Assembly (NCBI RefSeq): GCF_949628215.1
Contig: NC_134310.1
Coordinates: forward strand, 11,793,401-11,857,400
Length of the DNA stretch: 64,000 bases
Direction of reading: 5' to 3'
Source of the DNA: Phalacrocorax aristotelis
Lineage: Eukaryota; Chordata; Aves; Suliformes; Phalacrocoracidae
A model generated the notes under the pieces. It made no database searches. It saw nothing but the letters and a program-made list of their open reading frames with translations, and was not told the origin of the DNA. The position numbers were made by a program, and so were the translations under genes. Shown here one piece after another: positions 45,694 to 59,019 of this stretch (position 1 is its first letter; every line of letters starts with the position of its first letter).

Positions 45694-48366
45694 TGGCACA
45701 ATGCTATGCCAAACGTAATGGAAGCCAAAGCAACTGCTTGCTTTACGTTCTTTGTTCTAAGCTTTATATTCCTAATCAATTCTACCCAGCCAGTTTTCAG
45801 CTGCTCTTAACTAACCCAGGGAACTACCGTATCAGCAAAAGGCCTGGATCACCACACCCCCCCACTAGATGGGAATTAGAAGTAGCTGGGTAGCATGCTG
45901 CTAACTGAACTGGTATTACGTACACCTGACTGGATCTCCTGACTGTATGGATCTTTTGACATAATGCGAAGAGATAAAAGCTTGGCTAGGTGCATCAACT
46001 ACCTGCAGTAAGTCGATATATATCAACTGTAAACCAAAATACAGTCTTTAAATCATCAGTTAAATTTGGAAGAACTCTGTGTTCCCTAGGCCATAGATCA
46101 ACTATCATAACTCCATTAAGTCAGTGGTGATAAGCCAGTTTACACCAGCTAAAAATCTGTGTCTGTGATTCTGCAGATTAGCTTGGATACAGCTCACGAT
46201 TACAGCCACTTATGGAAGTTAGCTGTTTGAATAACCATACTTCCACAGAATACTTACATTATTCTTCTATTTAAGAATACGAATATTTCAAAAAGGTGCA
46301 GGACACAGCATATGAAGCATAGTTTAGGATACCTCAGATTATACACAGCAGTGGGTGAATAAGTATTTAGATTTCCCTTGGTATACTCTTTAGAAAATTA
46401 ATACAGGTGATGATCATTTCTAGCATTCAAAGCAAAATAAGGTTTTCATTCTAACCCATCACTCTCCCTCTCCTTAATTCCCATATTAGACTACTTTTGC
46501 AAGAATTAGAGATGTTGTGAAGCACCAAATACTTTCCTATCATGTCTTTTTAATAAACTACCAAACACAAGCTTAACAAGAAATTCAGATTAATTGCTTA
46601 AAAAAAAAAAAAAACCAACCACACACACAAAAAGACAAAAAGAGAGAAAGCAAGTGACTAGAGCAAAGAAGCTTAAACTGCAGCTCCAGAACATTGGTCG
46701 TGAGCAGAAGCTGATGACAGTTTAACTTCTGCCTTATCTAAAAACTTATTTAAAAATCATAGATGTCCAGGACAGTAAGAGTTACACAACAAACATTTGA
46801 TCTCTGTTTGGTTAAAACAAGTAATACTGTTTCACTTCAAACATGTAATTCTTCTCTTCTTCCTTTCTACCTGGCTTAATTCCTCAGCAAAAAAATAAAC
46901 GTGTTTCTAATACACTCATTTAGCAAGATGCAACAAAAATTACATTTCTAGCTATTTAAACAACTTTGTATTTAAACTTGAAAACAACTACTTTATCTAA
47001 TAGTATCATTAAACCTTCACTAACCCTGCCTTGGTACCAAAATCTGAACTAGAAATTAATTACCAACAGCAAGTTATTTGTGTATTGACTTTAACCATTT
47101 TGGCTTGCACACAATAACTTCATTATTGCCAATGCAAAGTGAATATTCTCTGCATGCATGCTTTCAATCCGTAAGTTAACAATAACCATTTGAACAGCTT
47201 TCTCAATCATCACTTATTTCTGGTATCGCTGCCCACATTAGGTATGTGCTCCTCGTGGAAAATAATTTGAAAGAAAAGAACAGGGATTCCCAGGTGTAAA
47301 TGTATATGAACACACTACAAATAGATTTAAAAGCTTATATTTTCCAGAGCATTCTTATAAGCCAAAGCTTCTTGCATAAACACATTAAGATGGGTACAAA
47401 CTACAAGCATATTTGATACAATATAGTTCTAGTAAAAAATATGATCACTTTATTACCTGACCAATTCTGCCCTGGAGAGCCATGAGCAACCATATTTTAT
47501 ATTTTGTAATGATAACATAATTGATCTTTTATCATGTCCACCAAATACAACCTAATCAATGAGTGATCTTAAACAACCATTACATAACTTGAAACAATAA
47601 ATCCTAAAGTAGTACAGTCCCAAAGGACAACCTCTAGGTTCCCTAGCAGTATCTTCAGGGGGACAAGGCCTTGCTTCAAGGTCTCCCTTTGTAATGGGAC
47701 AGCCAAGTGAAAACCTGCTGCCTTCACTCATAGCTACAGAAGTGAAATCAGACACTCTTCAGAGGCCCTGGTAAACACGGAACAGTTTCCAAATACTTTT
47801 TTTTTTTTTTTTTTTGAGAACACCTCCATGCATTTTTATACTGTCACATTTACTGCGTGATCAGCAGAGCTTTTACTGAAAGTCAAAAAGGAGTTAAGTA
47901 TACTTTTAGCCAACTGTATCATGTAAAAATTTAATGCAGACTTGAACTCTGTGGCAAGTTAATTATACAACTGTGTCAGCAAATCAAGCTTTGCCATACA
48001 TCATGTGTAAATCCAATATATGCGACAATTTCCAAACCACATTTCTGGTAACTTATGAAGGGAGAGAAAAATTACTACTTATAGACACAGCAAAAATCCC
48101 AGACTTGGACTGTGGAATAGGCACTGTATAAATACATGGAAAACAACAATTCTCTTCTGAAATAATTTATAGTCTAAACAAACAAAGCAGATTAATAGCA
48201 TAAAGGGAGGAAGAAAAAAAAAAATCCCCAAAACAGAACAACACAGCACAAGGAGATTAACTTATTTATGGCTGCACAGCATGCAAGGTGTTTGTTTCTT
48301 CCTTTGTGTCCTACTTTTTGGGCCCATCCTGCCATAAAATATTATTTGCTACATCAAGTAAAGTAA

Positions 48367-51300
48367 TGGGGGTTCAAGAAAAGGAGATGAATTGAACAGG
48401 TGAATGACTGGCTGCATATATGGTGCCATGCTCAAAGTCTTGGCTTCTACAATCTTGGGCATACCTTCAAGAAACCAGGCCTGTTGACAGCTAACAGGGC
48501 TCAACTGACCAAGCGGGTCAAGAACATCCTGGACAACAAGCTGGCTGAACTTATAAACAGAGCTTTAAACTAGATTTAGCAGGGGAAAGGGATGGAATTC
48601 TAAGCACTAGAGAAGAGCCAGGAACTGCTGAGGCATTAGGAAGCAACAGGAAAACACCTGTGAATTGCCTCAAGGGAATTAGGACAAGCTTCTCTAAAAA
48701 GGTGATGTGGCCAATAGCCCAGCTGAAGTGCCTCTATACCGATGCACACAGCATGGGAAACAAACAGGAGGAGCTGGTAGCCACTGCCCAGATGGAAAAC
48801 TACAACCTGATTGCTATCACAGAAACTTGGTGGGATGAATCACACAATTGGAGTGCTGTGATTGATGGCTATAAACCATTCAGAAGGGATAGGCAAGGAA
48901 GGAGAGGTGGGGGAGTTGCCCTCTATGCCAAACCCAGGACTGATTGCACAGAGCTATCTTGAAGAACAGCAATGCACAGATCAAGAGCTTATGGGTGAAA
49001 TCTAGAGACCAAGCCAACAAAGGAAACTTTGTGGTTGGTTTCTACTGAAGGCCACCCAATCGAGAAGAAGAGGTTGATGAAGAGTTCTTTCTTCAACTGC
49101 AGGAAGCATCATGCTTGCAGGCCCTGATCCTGACAGGAGACTTCAACCACCCAGACATCTGCTGGAAAAGCAGCACAGAGAACTGCAAGCAGTCCAGGAA
49201 ACTACTGGAGTGCGTTGACGACTGCTTCCTAGTACAGGTGATGGAGAGCTCAACCAGAGGAGAGGAACTGCTGGACCTGTTGCTCACTAATGCAGAAGAA
49301 CTTATCAGAGCGGTCAAGACTGGAGGTAGCCTGGGCTGCATCAATCGTGCTCTAGTAGAATTCTCAATCTTGAGGGGTACAGGACAGGTCAAAAGTAGAG
49401 TCAGGACCCTAAACCTCAGAAAGGCAAGCTTTCACCTGTTCAGGGTGGTAGTGTGTGGGATCCCTTGGGAAACTGCCCTCAGAAATAAAGCAGCGAATGA
49501 GAACTAGGAGATATTTAAAGACATTTTTCTTAGGGTGCAAGAGCTCCCAATCCCAATGTGCAAGAAGTTGGGCAGGGGAGGCAGGAGGCCAGCTTAGCCA
49601 AGTCAAGACTTCTTAGTCAAACTAAAACACAAAATGAAAATGCATAGGTAGTGGGGGCAGGGATACACATCCTGGGAAGATTATAGGGATATAGCCCAAG
49701 AGTGCAGGGAGACGATCAGGAAAGCCAAGGCACAGCTGGAGCTGGACTTGGCTAGGGATGTGAAAAAGAACAAGAAGGGTTTCTTCAGGTACATAGGACA
49801 AAGGAAGATGAAAGAAACTGTACCCCCGCCCTGATGAGCAAAACAGGAGACCTGGCTACAACCCACATGGAAAAGGCTGAGGTACTCAACTTTTTTGCCT
49901 CGGTCTTAACTGGCAAGTGCTCTAGCCACACCACCCAATTCACACAATTCAAAGTCAGGGGCTGAGAGAATGAAGTACAACCTGCTGTAGGAGATCAGAT
50001 TCGAGGCCCTCTAAGGAACCTCAATGTGCACAAGTACACGGGACCTGATGAGATGTATCTGAGGGAACTGGCAGATGAAGTTGCTAAGCCACTATCCATC
50101 ATATTTGAAAACTCATGGCAGTCAGGTGAAGTTCCTAGTGGCTAGAAAAGGGGAAACATAACCCCCATTTTTAGAAAGGGAAAAAAGGAAGACCCAGGGA
50201 ACTACAGACCAGTCAGTCTCACCTCTGTGCCTGGCAAGACCACAGAGCAGAGCCTCCTGAAAACTATGCTAAGGCACATGGAAAACAGAGGTGACTGGTG
50301 ACAGCCAACATGGCTTCACTAAGAGCAAGTCATGCCTGACAAATTTGGTGGCCTTCTATAATGGGGTTACAACATTGGTGGATAAGGGAAGAGTGACTGA
50401 TGTCATCTACCTGGACCTGTACAAAGCATTTGATACTGTCCCGCACAACATCCTTGTCTCTGAAATGGACAGACATGGATTTGATAGGTGGACAATGAAT
50501 TGGCTGGATGGTTGCACTCAAAAAGTTGTGGTCAACGGCTCAATGTCCAGGTGGAGACCAGTGACAAGCGGTATCCCTCAGGGGTCCGTATTGGGACCAG
50601 TATTATTTAACATTTTTGTCAGGGACATGGACAGTGGGACTGAGTGCACCCTCAGCAAGTTTGCAGATGACACCAAGCTGAGCGGTGCAGTTGATTTGCT
50701 AGAGAGAAGGGATGTCATCCAGAGGGACCTTGACAGGCCAGAGGGGTGGGCCCACACAAACCTCATGAGGTCAGGGCAATCCCAAACATGGATAGAGGCT
50801 ATGTGATAAGTGGATTGAGAGCAGCCCTGCAGAGAAGGACTTGGGGATACTGATGGATGAAAAGGTGGACGTGAGCTGACAACGTGTTCTCACAGCTCAG
50901 AAAGCCAATCACATCCTGGGCTGCATCAGAAGAAGCATGGCCAGCAGGTTGAGGGAGGTGATTCTCCCCCTTCTACTCTGCTCTTGTGAGACCCCACCTG
51001 GAGTACTGTGTCCAGCTCTGGAGCCCCCAGCATAAGACAGATAGATCTGCTCAAGCAGGTCCAGAGGAGGGGCACAAAGAAGATCAGGGGGCTGGAGCAA
51101 TTTCCCTATGAGGAAAGGCTGAGAGAGCTGGGGTTGTTCAGCCTGGAGAAGAGAAGGCTCTGGGGAAACCTTATTGCAGCCTTGCTATACTTAAAGGGGG
51201 CTTATAAGAAAGAAGGGAACAGATTTTTAGCAGGGCCTATTGTGATAGGACAAAGGGTAGTGGTTTTAAACTAAAGGAAGGTAGTTTTAGACTGGATAAG

Positions 51301-51508
51301 GAAAAAATTCTTTACTGTGAGGGAGGTGAAACACTGGAACAGGTTTGCCCAGAGAGGTTGTTGGAAGCCCCATCCCTAGAAACATTCAAGGTCAGATTGG
51401 ATGAGGCTCTGAGTAACCTGATCTAGTGGAAGATGTCCCTGCTCACTGCAGGGGGTTAGACTAGATGACCTTTAAAGATCCCTTCCAACCCAAACCATTA
51501 TATGATTC
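48367..51508 (+). mobile_element. CR1 LINE, long copy with degraded ORF2
   Basis: About 3.1 kb in sense order. The end of ORF1 (to about 48570) comes first. The ORF2 endonuclease follows, with LKCLYTDAHSMGNKQEEL, ITETWWDESHNW, GGGVALYAK and LTGDFNHPDICW. The reverse transcriptase has [33 protein letters not shown] and FADDTKLSG (catalytic Asp pair present near 50670). Next is the C-terminal part ([20 protein letters not shown]) and the 3' UTR ending near 51508 ('cccttccaacccaaacc'). ORF2 is broken by several stops and frame changes, for example after residues ending at 48962 and 49507. Only the 5' part of ORF1 is absent, so this is the most complete CR1 here. Confidence 0.9.
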
Positions 51509-53050
51509 AGAAGTAAAATACTGGTTCTTCCATGAAAGGCAGAACTAACTGAGCCCTGTGTTGTGTTTATTTAACTCATCCTCATTCCCACCTATAATGT
51601 TGTTTCCATCAACAACCTCAAACTGTGGATAGCATGACACTATTTGTTCTCATTGGCTAGCTATCACACACACAAATATTTAAACACAACATTCTGCCCG
51701 CCTTTTCCTCCACATGGGCATTAATTTGAGTTTGTCTTCTCCAGCCAATTACCAGTTTTTATGAAACTCAGAGTTTTGGTATCTTTAAGACACACACTCC
51801 GCTCCTTTCAAATAGGAAATACAATTATCAGGGATACACAACTGATTTTTATTTCTATAGTAGAAAAAGCTAAAGATAATATAGGTTGCTGCATTAGGTG
51901 CATCATTTCCTGATATGTCTTCTCAGCTATGTAACATTTTCAACACAGGAATCCTAATGACTTTTTTTTTTAACAGGGTCTTTTTTGTTTGTTCTTCAAA
52001 CAGAATATCACCAGTCAAAAGTTTAAATATTTAAAAGGTACTTAACACTGGAAAAAAACTAGCCAGATATTCTTTTATTATTTGTTTTAAAATATTTTCT
52101 TCCCTTGACTTCAGCAACTATCCTACCTTTGTTCTCCACCTTTTCAAGCTTTGTTTTAACCAGAAGCTCCACCATGCCTCTGCAATTAAATCAAGGTAAC
52201 ATTTTTTCTTTATATATAATCATCACATGAGATAATATATTACCATCAGTTCAAATACTGATACTGCAGCATTGTTAGTCTTCATACTCCTTAGTATATC
52301 CCTGCATGTCTAACAGCAGACCAAAAAAAAAATATTCCCTTAAAGTAAGAGAACACAGTGACCAGCTACTGATTTATGCAGATATCTGCTCTTGACTATG
52401 TTTACGAGCACTCAAACTGGTAAAGTCAAATTAGGTATTTTTCCTGCATTTCGGCAAGACTTCCTTGCTAGTTTGCACAGGTAAATCAGAAACAACTTTA
52501 GTGTAAAAGGTATTTACTAAGTAGACCTCTTTTATATATGAGAAGATTAACAACTCATTATACAGATGAGTAGTAAAGGATGCCTCTAGTGTCCCAGATA
52601 AATTAGGAACTTGAGGATATCCTCCAGTGGTGTCTAATTTACCTGTATAGCAAACAGCACCTTGCCAGCTAAAAAGACAGGTAGTCAGGACGAACTTTTA
52701 GGACAAAAGACCATTCCCTTATCTGCAGAGATTGTTGAATGAAAATCCTTTCTGTGAAAATATCTCAGAATCATACTTAAGCATGCAAAAAGTGCAATTA
52801 GTTCATGAATTGCCACAAGCCACATGGATTTAGCTTACATATTCTGCAAGTGGTACATGCCCCAGTGATGTTTTCTTTTAAGGATTTCATGAGCATTCAT
52901 TTCTTACACTGAAGTAAAATATGAATGTTTCAAAAATAATAATGAATATCCAGCAGTTAAATATTTTGTTCTCCTTCCAGGAAATGGATATGACGCACAT
53001 ACACAGGACAGCAATGTGTATGAACCACAGGCTCAGAAACAAGTTATTTA

Positions 53051-54480
53051 GAATCATAGAATCATTAAGGTTGGAAAAGACCTCTAGGATCAAGACCAAC
53101 CGTCAGCCCAACACCACCATGCCTCCTAAACCATGTCCTCAAGTGCCACATCTACACATCTTTTAGATACCTCCAGGGATGGAGACTCCACCACCTCTCT
53201 GGGCAGCCTGTTCCAATGCCTGACCACTCTTTCAGTGAAGAATATTTTCCTAATATTCAATCCAAACCTCCCCTGATGCAGCTTGAGGCCATTTCCTCTC
53301 ATCCTATCACGAGTAACTTGGGAGAAGGACCAACCCCCACCTCACTACAACCTCCTTTCAGGTAGTTGTAGAGAACAATAAGGTCTCCCCTCAGCCTCCT
53401 CTTCTCCAGAACAAACAACCCCAGTTCCCTCAACCTCTCCTCATAAGACCTGCTCTCCAGACCCTTCACCAGCTTCATTGCCCTTCTCTGGACACACTCC
53501 AGCAACTCAATGTCCTTCTTGTACTGAGGGGCCCAAAACTGAACACAATATTCAAGGTGTGGCCTCACCAGTGCCGAGTACAGGGGCACGATCACTTCCC
53601 TAGTCCTGCTGGCCACACTATTCCTGATACAAGCCAGGATGCTGTTGGCCTTCTTGGCCACCTGGGCACACTGCTGGCTAATGTTCAGCTGGCTGTCAAC
53701 CAACACCCCCAGGCCCTTCTCTGCTGGGCAGCTTTCCAGCCACTCTTCCCCAAGCCTGTAGCGTTGAACGGGGTAGTTGTGACCAAAGTGCAGGACCCGG
53801 CACTTGGCCTTGTTGAATCTCATACAACTGACCTTGGCCCATCAATCCAGCCTGTCCAGGTCCCTCTGCAGAGCCTTCCTGCCCTCAAGCAGATGAACAC
53901 TCCCACCCAACTTGGTGTCATCTGCAAACTTACTGAGGGTGCACTTGATCCCCTCACCCAGATCACTGAGAAAGATATTAAACAAGACTGGCCCCAACAC
54001 TGAGCCCTGGGGAACACCACTTGTGACCGGCCACCAACTGGATTTAGCTCCATTCACCACAACTCTCTGGGCTCAACCATCCAGCCAGTTTTTTTACCCA
54101 GCAAAGAGGACACCTGTCTAAGCCATGAGCTGCCAGCATCAAAGGCTTTGCTAAAGTCCAGGTAGACAACATCAACAGCCTTTCCCTCATCCACTGGGCA
54201 GGTCACCTGGTCATAAAAGGAGATCAGGTTGGTCAGGCAAGACCTGCCTTTCATGAAGCCATGCTGACTGGGCCTGATCCCCTGGTTGTCCTGCACATGC
54301 CTGGTGAGATCACTCAGGATGAACCAGTCCATAACCTTCCCTGGTACCGAGGTCAGGCTGACTGGCCTGCAGTTCCCCAGATCCTCCTTCCGGCCCTTCT
54401 TGTAGATGGGCATCACGCTGGCAAGCCTCCAGTCATCTGGGACCTCCCCTGTTAACCAGGACTGCTGATAAGTGATGGAG
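53051..54480 (-). mobile_element. CR1 LINE, 3' part of a second subfamily
   Basis: The minus-strand 3' terminus is at 53051 ('tagaatcatagaatcattaa' edge). Upstream lie ORF2 C-terminal motifs ([56 protein letters not shown]) and RT motifs ([67 protein letters not shown]). Frame changes occur near 53820 and 54060. The sequence differs from the 19.5-kb copy and so belongs to another subfamily. 5'-truncated. Confidence 0.88.
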
Positions 54481-55185
54481 AGTGGATGGAAAGTCTTTAA
54501 GCTTATTTAAATACAGCCATTTGATGTTTTACACGGACAAGCAATTTTTGTAAGAAATCTGAGCAACAGTTTGGCAAAATGTTCATAATCTACAGCTTTC
54601 TCATATTCCCCTCACAATTTTAGCTTCTACTTCTCTTCTACAAGGAAGTCCAGATGTCAAAATTGAACTCAAGATTCTAGCAAACCAAGAAGGTTAGTGA
54701 GCCAACTATATATGGGAGAATTCCTCCCTAGGTATGGCCTATATTTATGTACATTATAGTTAAAGAGCCACTTGGTCAGTTATTTCCATTGACTTGGGGT
54801 GACAGAAGAAAGTACAGGTATTAAGGTCCAAATAATTCCATATCAGAATCAATACCTTAAACTACACCTAAGAATAGATCTTTCTCGCACAGGGATATGC
54901 AGTTTTAAAATAGTGTAATATAACAAAACCCAGCTATTTTTAAAGGACAAAGCTATCTAACTTTCAGCAGCTATTTTACAGGGTAATCTGCTTGGTTAAG
55001 CAAAATATGTCAGTCTTTATCAGCATTCCTATTGTTCTTTAGTCTTTTCACCGATTTCCTGTCAGTTGTCACTCCTGCATTACCGCTATTCTTTCCTCTT
55101 CAAGGGTCATAAAGTGTTGATATATTGAATAGAAGGAATCAAAATATTACATATTCTAAAACACTAAGATTAGCTTATTACTTAC

Positions 55186-55322
55186 TCAAATTCTGTGGCA
55201 TAATATTTGAAGAAGCCTATTAGTAAGTCTCCAAGGCTTGATCCATTTTTTGAGGGGTAACGAGGAATGATACATGGAGCTTGATGAACAAGATGCAGCT
55301 GCATAGTAGGATTAAAACATTC
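55186..55322 (-). CDS. TENT2: TENT2 (PAPD4/GLD2), exon with PAP-associated domain
   Basis: 137 bp on the minus strand encode 45 residues from ECFNPTMQLHLVHQAPC to SSLGDLLIGFFKYYATEF, plus two bases of the next Asp codon. Human has SNLGDLLLGFLKYYATEFD as I recall it. GDLL..FF.YYA..FD is the core of the PAP/25A-associated domain that shapes the nucleotide pocket of non-canonical poly(A) polymerases. The acceptor is tttgacag and the donor gtaag. It joins upstream in phase 0 to the small exon at 62346-62389. Confidence 0.97.
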
Positions 55323-55348
55323 CTGTCAAAATTAAATCAGAGAACATA

Positions 55349-55374
55349 TATATATATATACACACACACAGAGA
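55349..55374. repeat. (TA)n(CA)n microsatellite
   Basis: Alternating at then ac dinucleotides, just intronic of the acceptor of the 55186-55322 exon. Confidence 0.8.
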
Positions 55375-58300
55375 GACTTAGTCTAGGTGTATGTATTTTT
55401 CACAATAAAAAAAGCTGCCCATCATTTTCTTCTTAGAGGTTCAAGGGCACGTGCAAGCCAACAGCTCTATTTCTCTTGTACTCCTCTGTTGGATACTAGT
55501 TAGTTACTCCCCCTGAGCTCAGGTAAAATCATCTTGCACAGGAGTGTCCAAGACCATCCCTTGCCTTCTATTTGCTAAATAATTTTAACATGGGAGAATC
55601 TCTGAGCTGGACTTGTGTTTACATGCTAGTAAAACCACATGAGTGGAAGCTGAGTAAGGTAGCCTGCTCTGAGCTGGCTGGAGTTGAACTGAGATAGGGT
55701 AGGTGAAGCTAATGCACTTATCGCCAAGTTCCCATAACTGTGGTACAGAAATACTCAATCCAAAAGGAAGGCCTGACTTATTTTTCCCCACAGCATAGTT
55801 GACATGCATGTTCAAACCCACTAGCTCTAATATGAACACATAATGAGTTCAAAGACTGCAGCAGTACCTCCTCTAGCCAACCTATCTGAAAGAATAGGTG
55901 ATACAGAAAACCTGAATAGACAGAACACAGCATTTAAGCTGAAACATGCTTTTCTATGGAGAAGAAGAAAAAAAAAAAGTCATGTTTGCTGTAAAGGAAA
56001 GACAACTTTCAAAGGAATTTGCACAAGACTAAATTAACATGGTTTTAGATCTGCTATACTGTTTGGGCATCCATCACATCCTTTAGGTTCTTCCGAAAGA
56101 CTGGGGCACATGGAAGAGAACATACATCATCTATTGCTAGCTAGAGAAACTATTTTTAAAAACTGGTAAATACCAGGATACTGCATTTTACAGTAGTGTC
56201 ATGTATTTTAAGGAAAATAAACCCAAGATGTGCAGGAGAAAGTTTTATATTCACGTAAGGACATACAGTAATGACTTAATGGGTCCCTAAATTTACATAG
56301 ATGTATCGCCTCTCCCACTCCTTTGTTATTTTAACAAATAGTATCAGGCATGACTCTCAAACTTTATAGTACTAGAACATTACTGGAAGGACTATACACT
56401 GTAATGCTATTTCCACATGCACAGCAGGCAATGCTTCCACTGAGAAAAGTATGGTTAGTGATCAAACCAGTAGTACTGGAAGCTTTTGGACTCCTACCCT
56501 CTTTTGCCAATTCTAGCAAACCTTCCTGGAACCTTGCATAACACCTTCTGTGGGAGGAAAAAAGGCAATTCTTCCAGCTGTGAAAAATTTGAGGTCTTGT
56601 TCTCACATGATATAACTTTGCATATAAAATGTTATTATAGTTAGCAGAGCTCAGAATTTAACAGCTTACAATCCAGAACACACCAAAAACATGGAGACAG
56701 ACAAAAAGCAGATACGCAGCATACATATAAAGATCTAAAAAGGGGAACAGAGATGTTCATAGATTATACAGCATAGTTTTAACCCTAATGTTAATCAGAT
56801 GGGTAACTGGAGTGAAAGTCACTCCTTACCCATGCCCACAGAAAGTTGTGGAAGAGTCAAACAAATGAATTTAGTATTAGCAGAATAACAACTCATGAGG
56901 AGTCTATCTATGTTTGTGCACCATATGAATGAGGAAAAAAAAAGTCACCTGGTAATAGTTACACCAATAGCAAAAGACAAAATATCAAATATTGTTGTAA
57001 CAAAACTTGGGGGGGGGGGGGGGGAGTACATGTAATGCCTCTGTGTGGGGATACTTACATCCAGAAAAAGAGAGAGCAAAAGGATATAAAATACAATTTT
57101 ATCCAAAAATATTTTCTCAATTAGATTTTTTTTGGCAGTTACTGAAACATGAAGTTACAAAACGTTGCAGAGTTTTAAAATCACAAATCTGTATTTTGAA
57201 AAGGGCAATTATGATAGAAGCACAGCCCAGATGAAGACATTTTTCAGGATATTTAGTTTGTCTGTTTCTTCAATGAATTTACAACTTACAAAAGCCATGC
57301 AAGCACCAGCAATAAATCTGAAAGACTCCTCACCTGAGGAGCAGGAAACATACCACATTCCAAAGATTCCCATCCATGGCAGAAGAGATACAATTCCTAA
57401 ACTGCATTAGAAGGCTAGTTTCCAAATCTTCATCTAGTAATTAGGATTAAAACTCTTGAATTCTGAAATCTAAAATTATGATGTTTAAATTCCCCCCATC
57501 GAGTTCAATTTCATGAAATCTGCAGTTCCAAGTTTTACCATTTATATTAAGTACATTTACCTCACAAAGGTCAGGCAAATAAGTTTTCCTTATTCAAAGG
57601 CATCTACCTTCAAAAAATAAATGCATATTCTATACAAGTGCTATAGTAAAAATACAAGTTACAGTCTATAGCAGCTAGTCATTAAAAAACCCATCTAGTT
57701 TAAGAGACACACATAGTTATAAATAATTCCCATCTCCACTTGCTTTAGTGGTTATACCACTATGAAAATGACTCTTAAAAAGACAACTAAGTACCACAAA
57801 ATAGAAAGCATGACTAAAAGTACTTTTCTGGAAGATATATTTTTTTTTCCCCACTAACTTAAATTATCTAAAGCAAATTGTTAGTCAGGTGTTTCTGATA
57901 ATATTAGTCACCTTATTTTTTTTAAAAACACTGCAGGTTGCTGATCACCACATGTAGAAAAAGAAGTGTGTTTCATCTTTCTGAAATACAGCAAATTTGT
58001 TATGGAATAAATTACTATTACCAGATTAGAGTTTTATATGTAAACCAAAGTTAATTATTATTTAAAGTTGGTTATGGGGAAGATTTCATGGAAACTTCTG
58101 TCAAGATTTTTTTTATATGTGTATATGTCTCAATATTCAATATATCAATAACCAACAATGTAGATTAAGGTTATTTCTTAAAGCAATCACTCAGTGTCTA
58201 CTGAACAAGAGATCAGACCAGGCACAGGATACCTAGGCTCATTTTTCTGCTTTGCCACAGACAACCCATAAAACTCCATTAGGCTCCCCCTGCCTCCATT

Positions 58301-58396
58301 CGTCTATTGTAAAACAAGGATAACAGTACTTTTCTTCCTGCCATAGTGACTCAGGGAATACTACATAAACAGAACAAGGTACAGATTATAGATTCT

Positions 58397-59019
58397 TGTA
58401 TTGGGTCTGGCTGAGATGAAAGTAATTTTCCCCATAGCAGCCCTCATAACACTGTGCTTTGTATTGATAGCTAGAGATGTGTTGATAACACACCAGTGTT
58501 TTGGCTACTGCTGAGCAGTGCTCCCACAGCATCAAGGCTGTCTCTCCAAACTCCCCCCACAAAGGCCAGTAGGCTGGGGGTGGGCAAGATCTTGGGAGGG
58601 AACACAGCCAGGACAGCTGACCCAAACTGACCAAAGGGATATTCCATACCATATGATGTCTGCTCAGCAATAAAAGCTAAGAGAAAGGAGGAGGAGAAGG
58701 GGGGGCATTTATTATTTACAACATGTGTCTTCCAGAGCAACTGCTACATGTACTGAAGCCCTGGTTCCCAGGAAGTGATTGGACATCGCCTGCTCATGGG
58801 AAGTAGAGAATAAATCTTTTGTTTTCCTTGGCTTCTGCTTTATTAAACTGCCTTTATCTTGACCCATGAGATGGTTTTTTGGTTGCTTTTTGTTTTGGGG
58901 TTTTTTTGGGGGTGTTTGGTTTTTTTTTTTAATTTATTTTCCATTTTATCCCCCCAAGAAGGGGAGTGATAGAGCAGCTTGGTGAGCACCTGGTGTCCAG
59001 CCAAGGTCAACCCACCACA
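58397..59019 (+). mobile_element. Solo ERVL-type LTR, older subfamily
   Basis: About 623 bp from TGTATTGGGTCTGGCTGAG to AAGGTCAACCCACCACA. Shares 'gggatattccataccatatg' and 'ctttatcttgacccatgag' with the other ERVL LTRs but is clearly diverged. Flanking 5-mers attct (58392-58396) and actct (59020-59024) differ at one base, so they look like a decayed target duplication. Confidence 0.82.

Larger units (their letters stand above)
44725..55185 (-). other. TENT2: TENT2 intron with three CR1 copies
   Basis: 10461 bp. Holds CR1 pieces at 45445-45693 and 48367-51508 (plus strand) and at 53051-54480 (minus strand). Other parts (45700-48360, 51510-53050, 54480-55180) are AT-rich non-coding with simple runs, for example 19 T at 47797-47815. 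Confidence 0.85.

Noticed and set aside
52127-52179. A 53-bp exon-like segment on the minus strand with good acceptor (tttaattgcag) and donor (gtaggatag) sites inside the large TENT2 intron.
   Set aside because: The flanking exons (55186-55322 and 44633-44724) already join in frame to give the conserved FDW sequence. Adding 53 bp would shift the frame, and the encoded peptide matches nothing known in TENT2. A rare cassette exon cannot be excluded.
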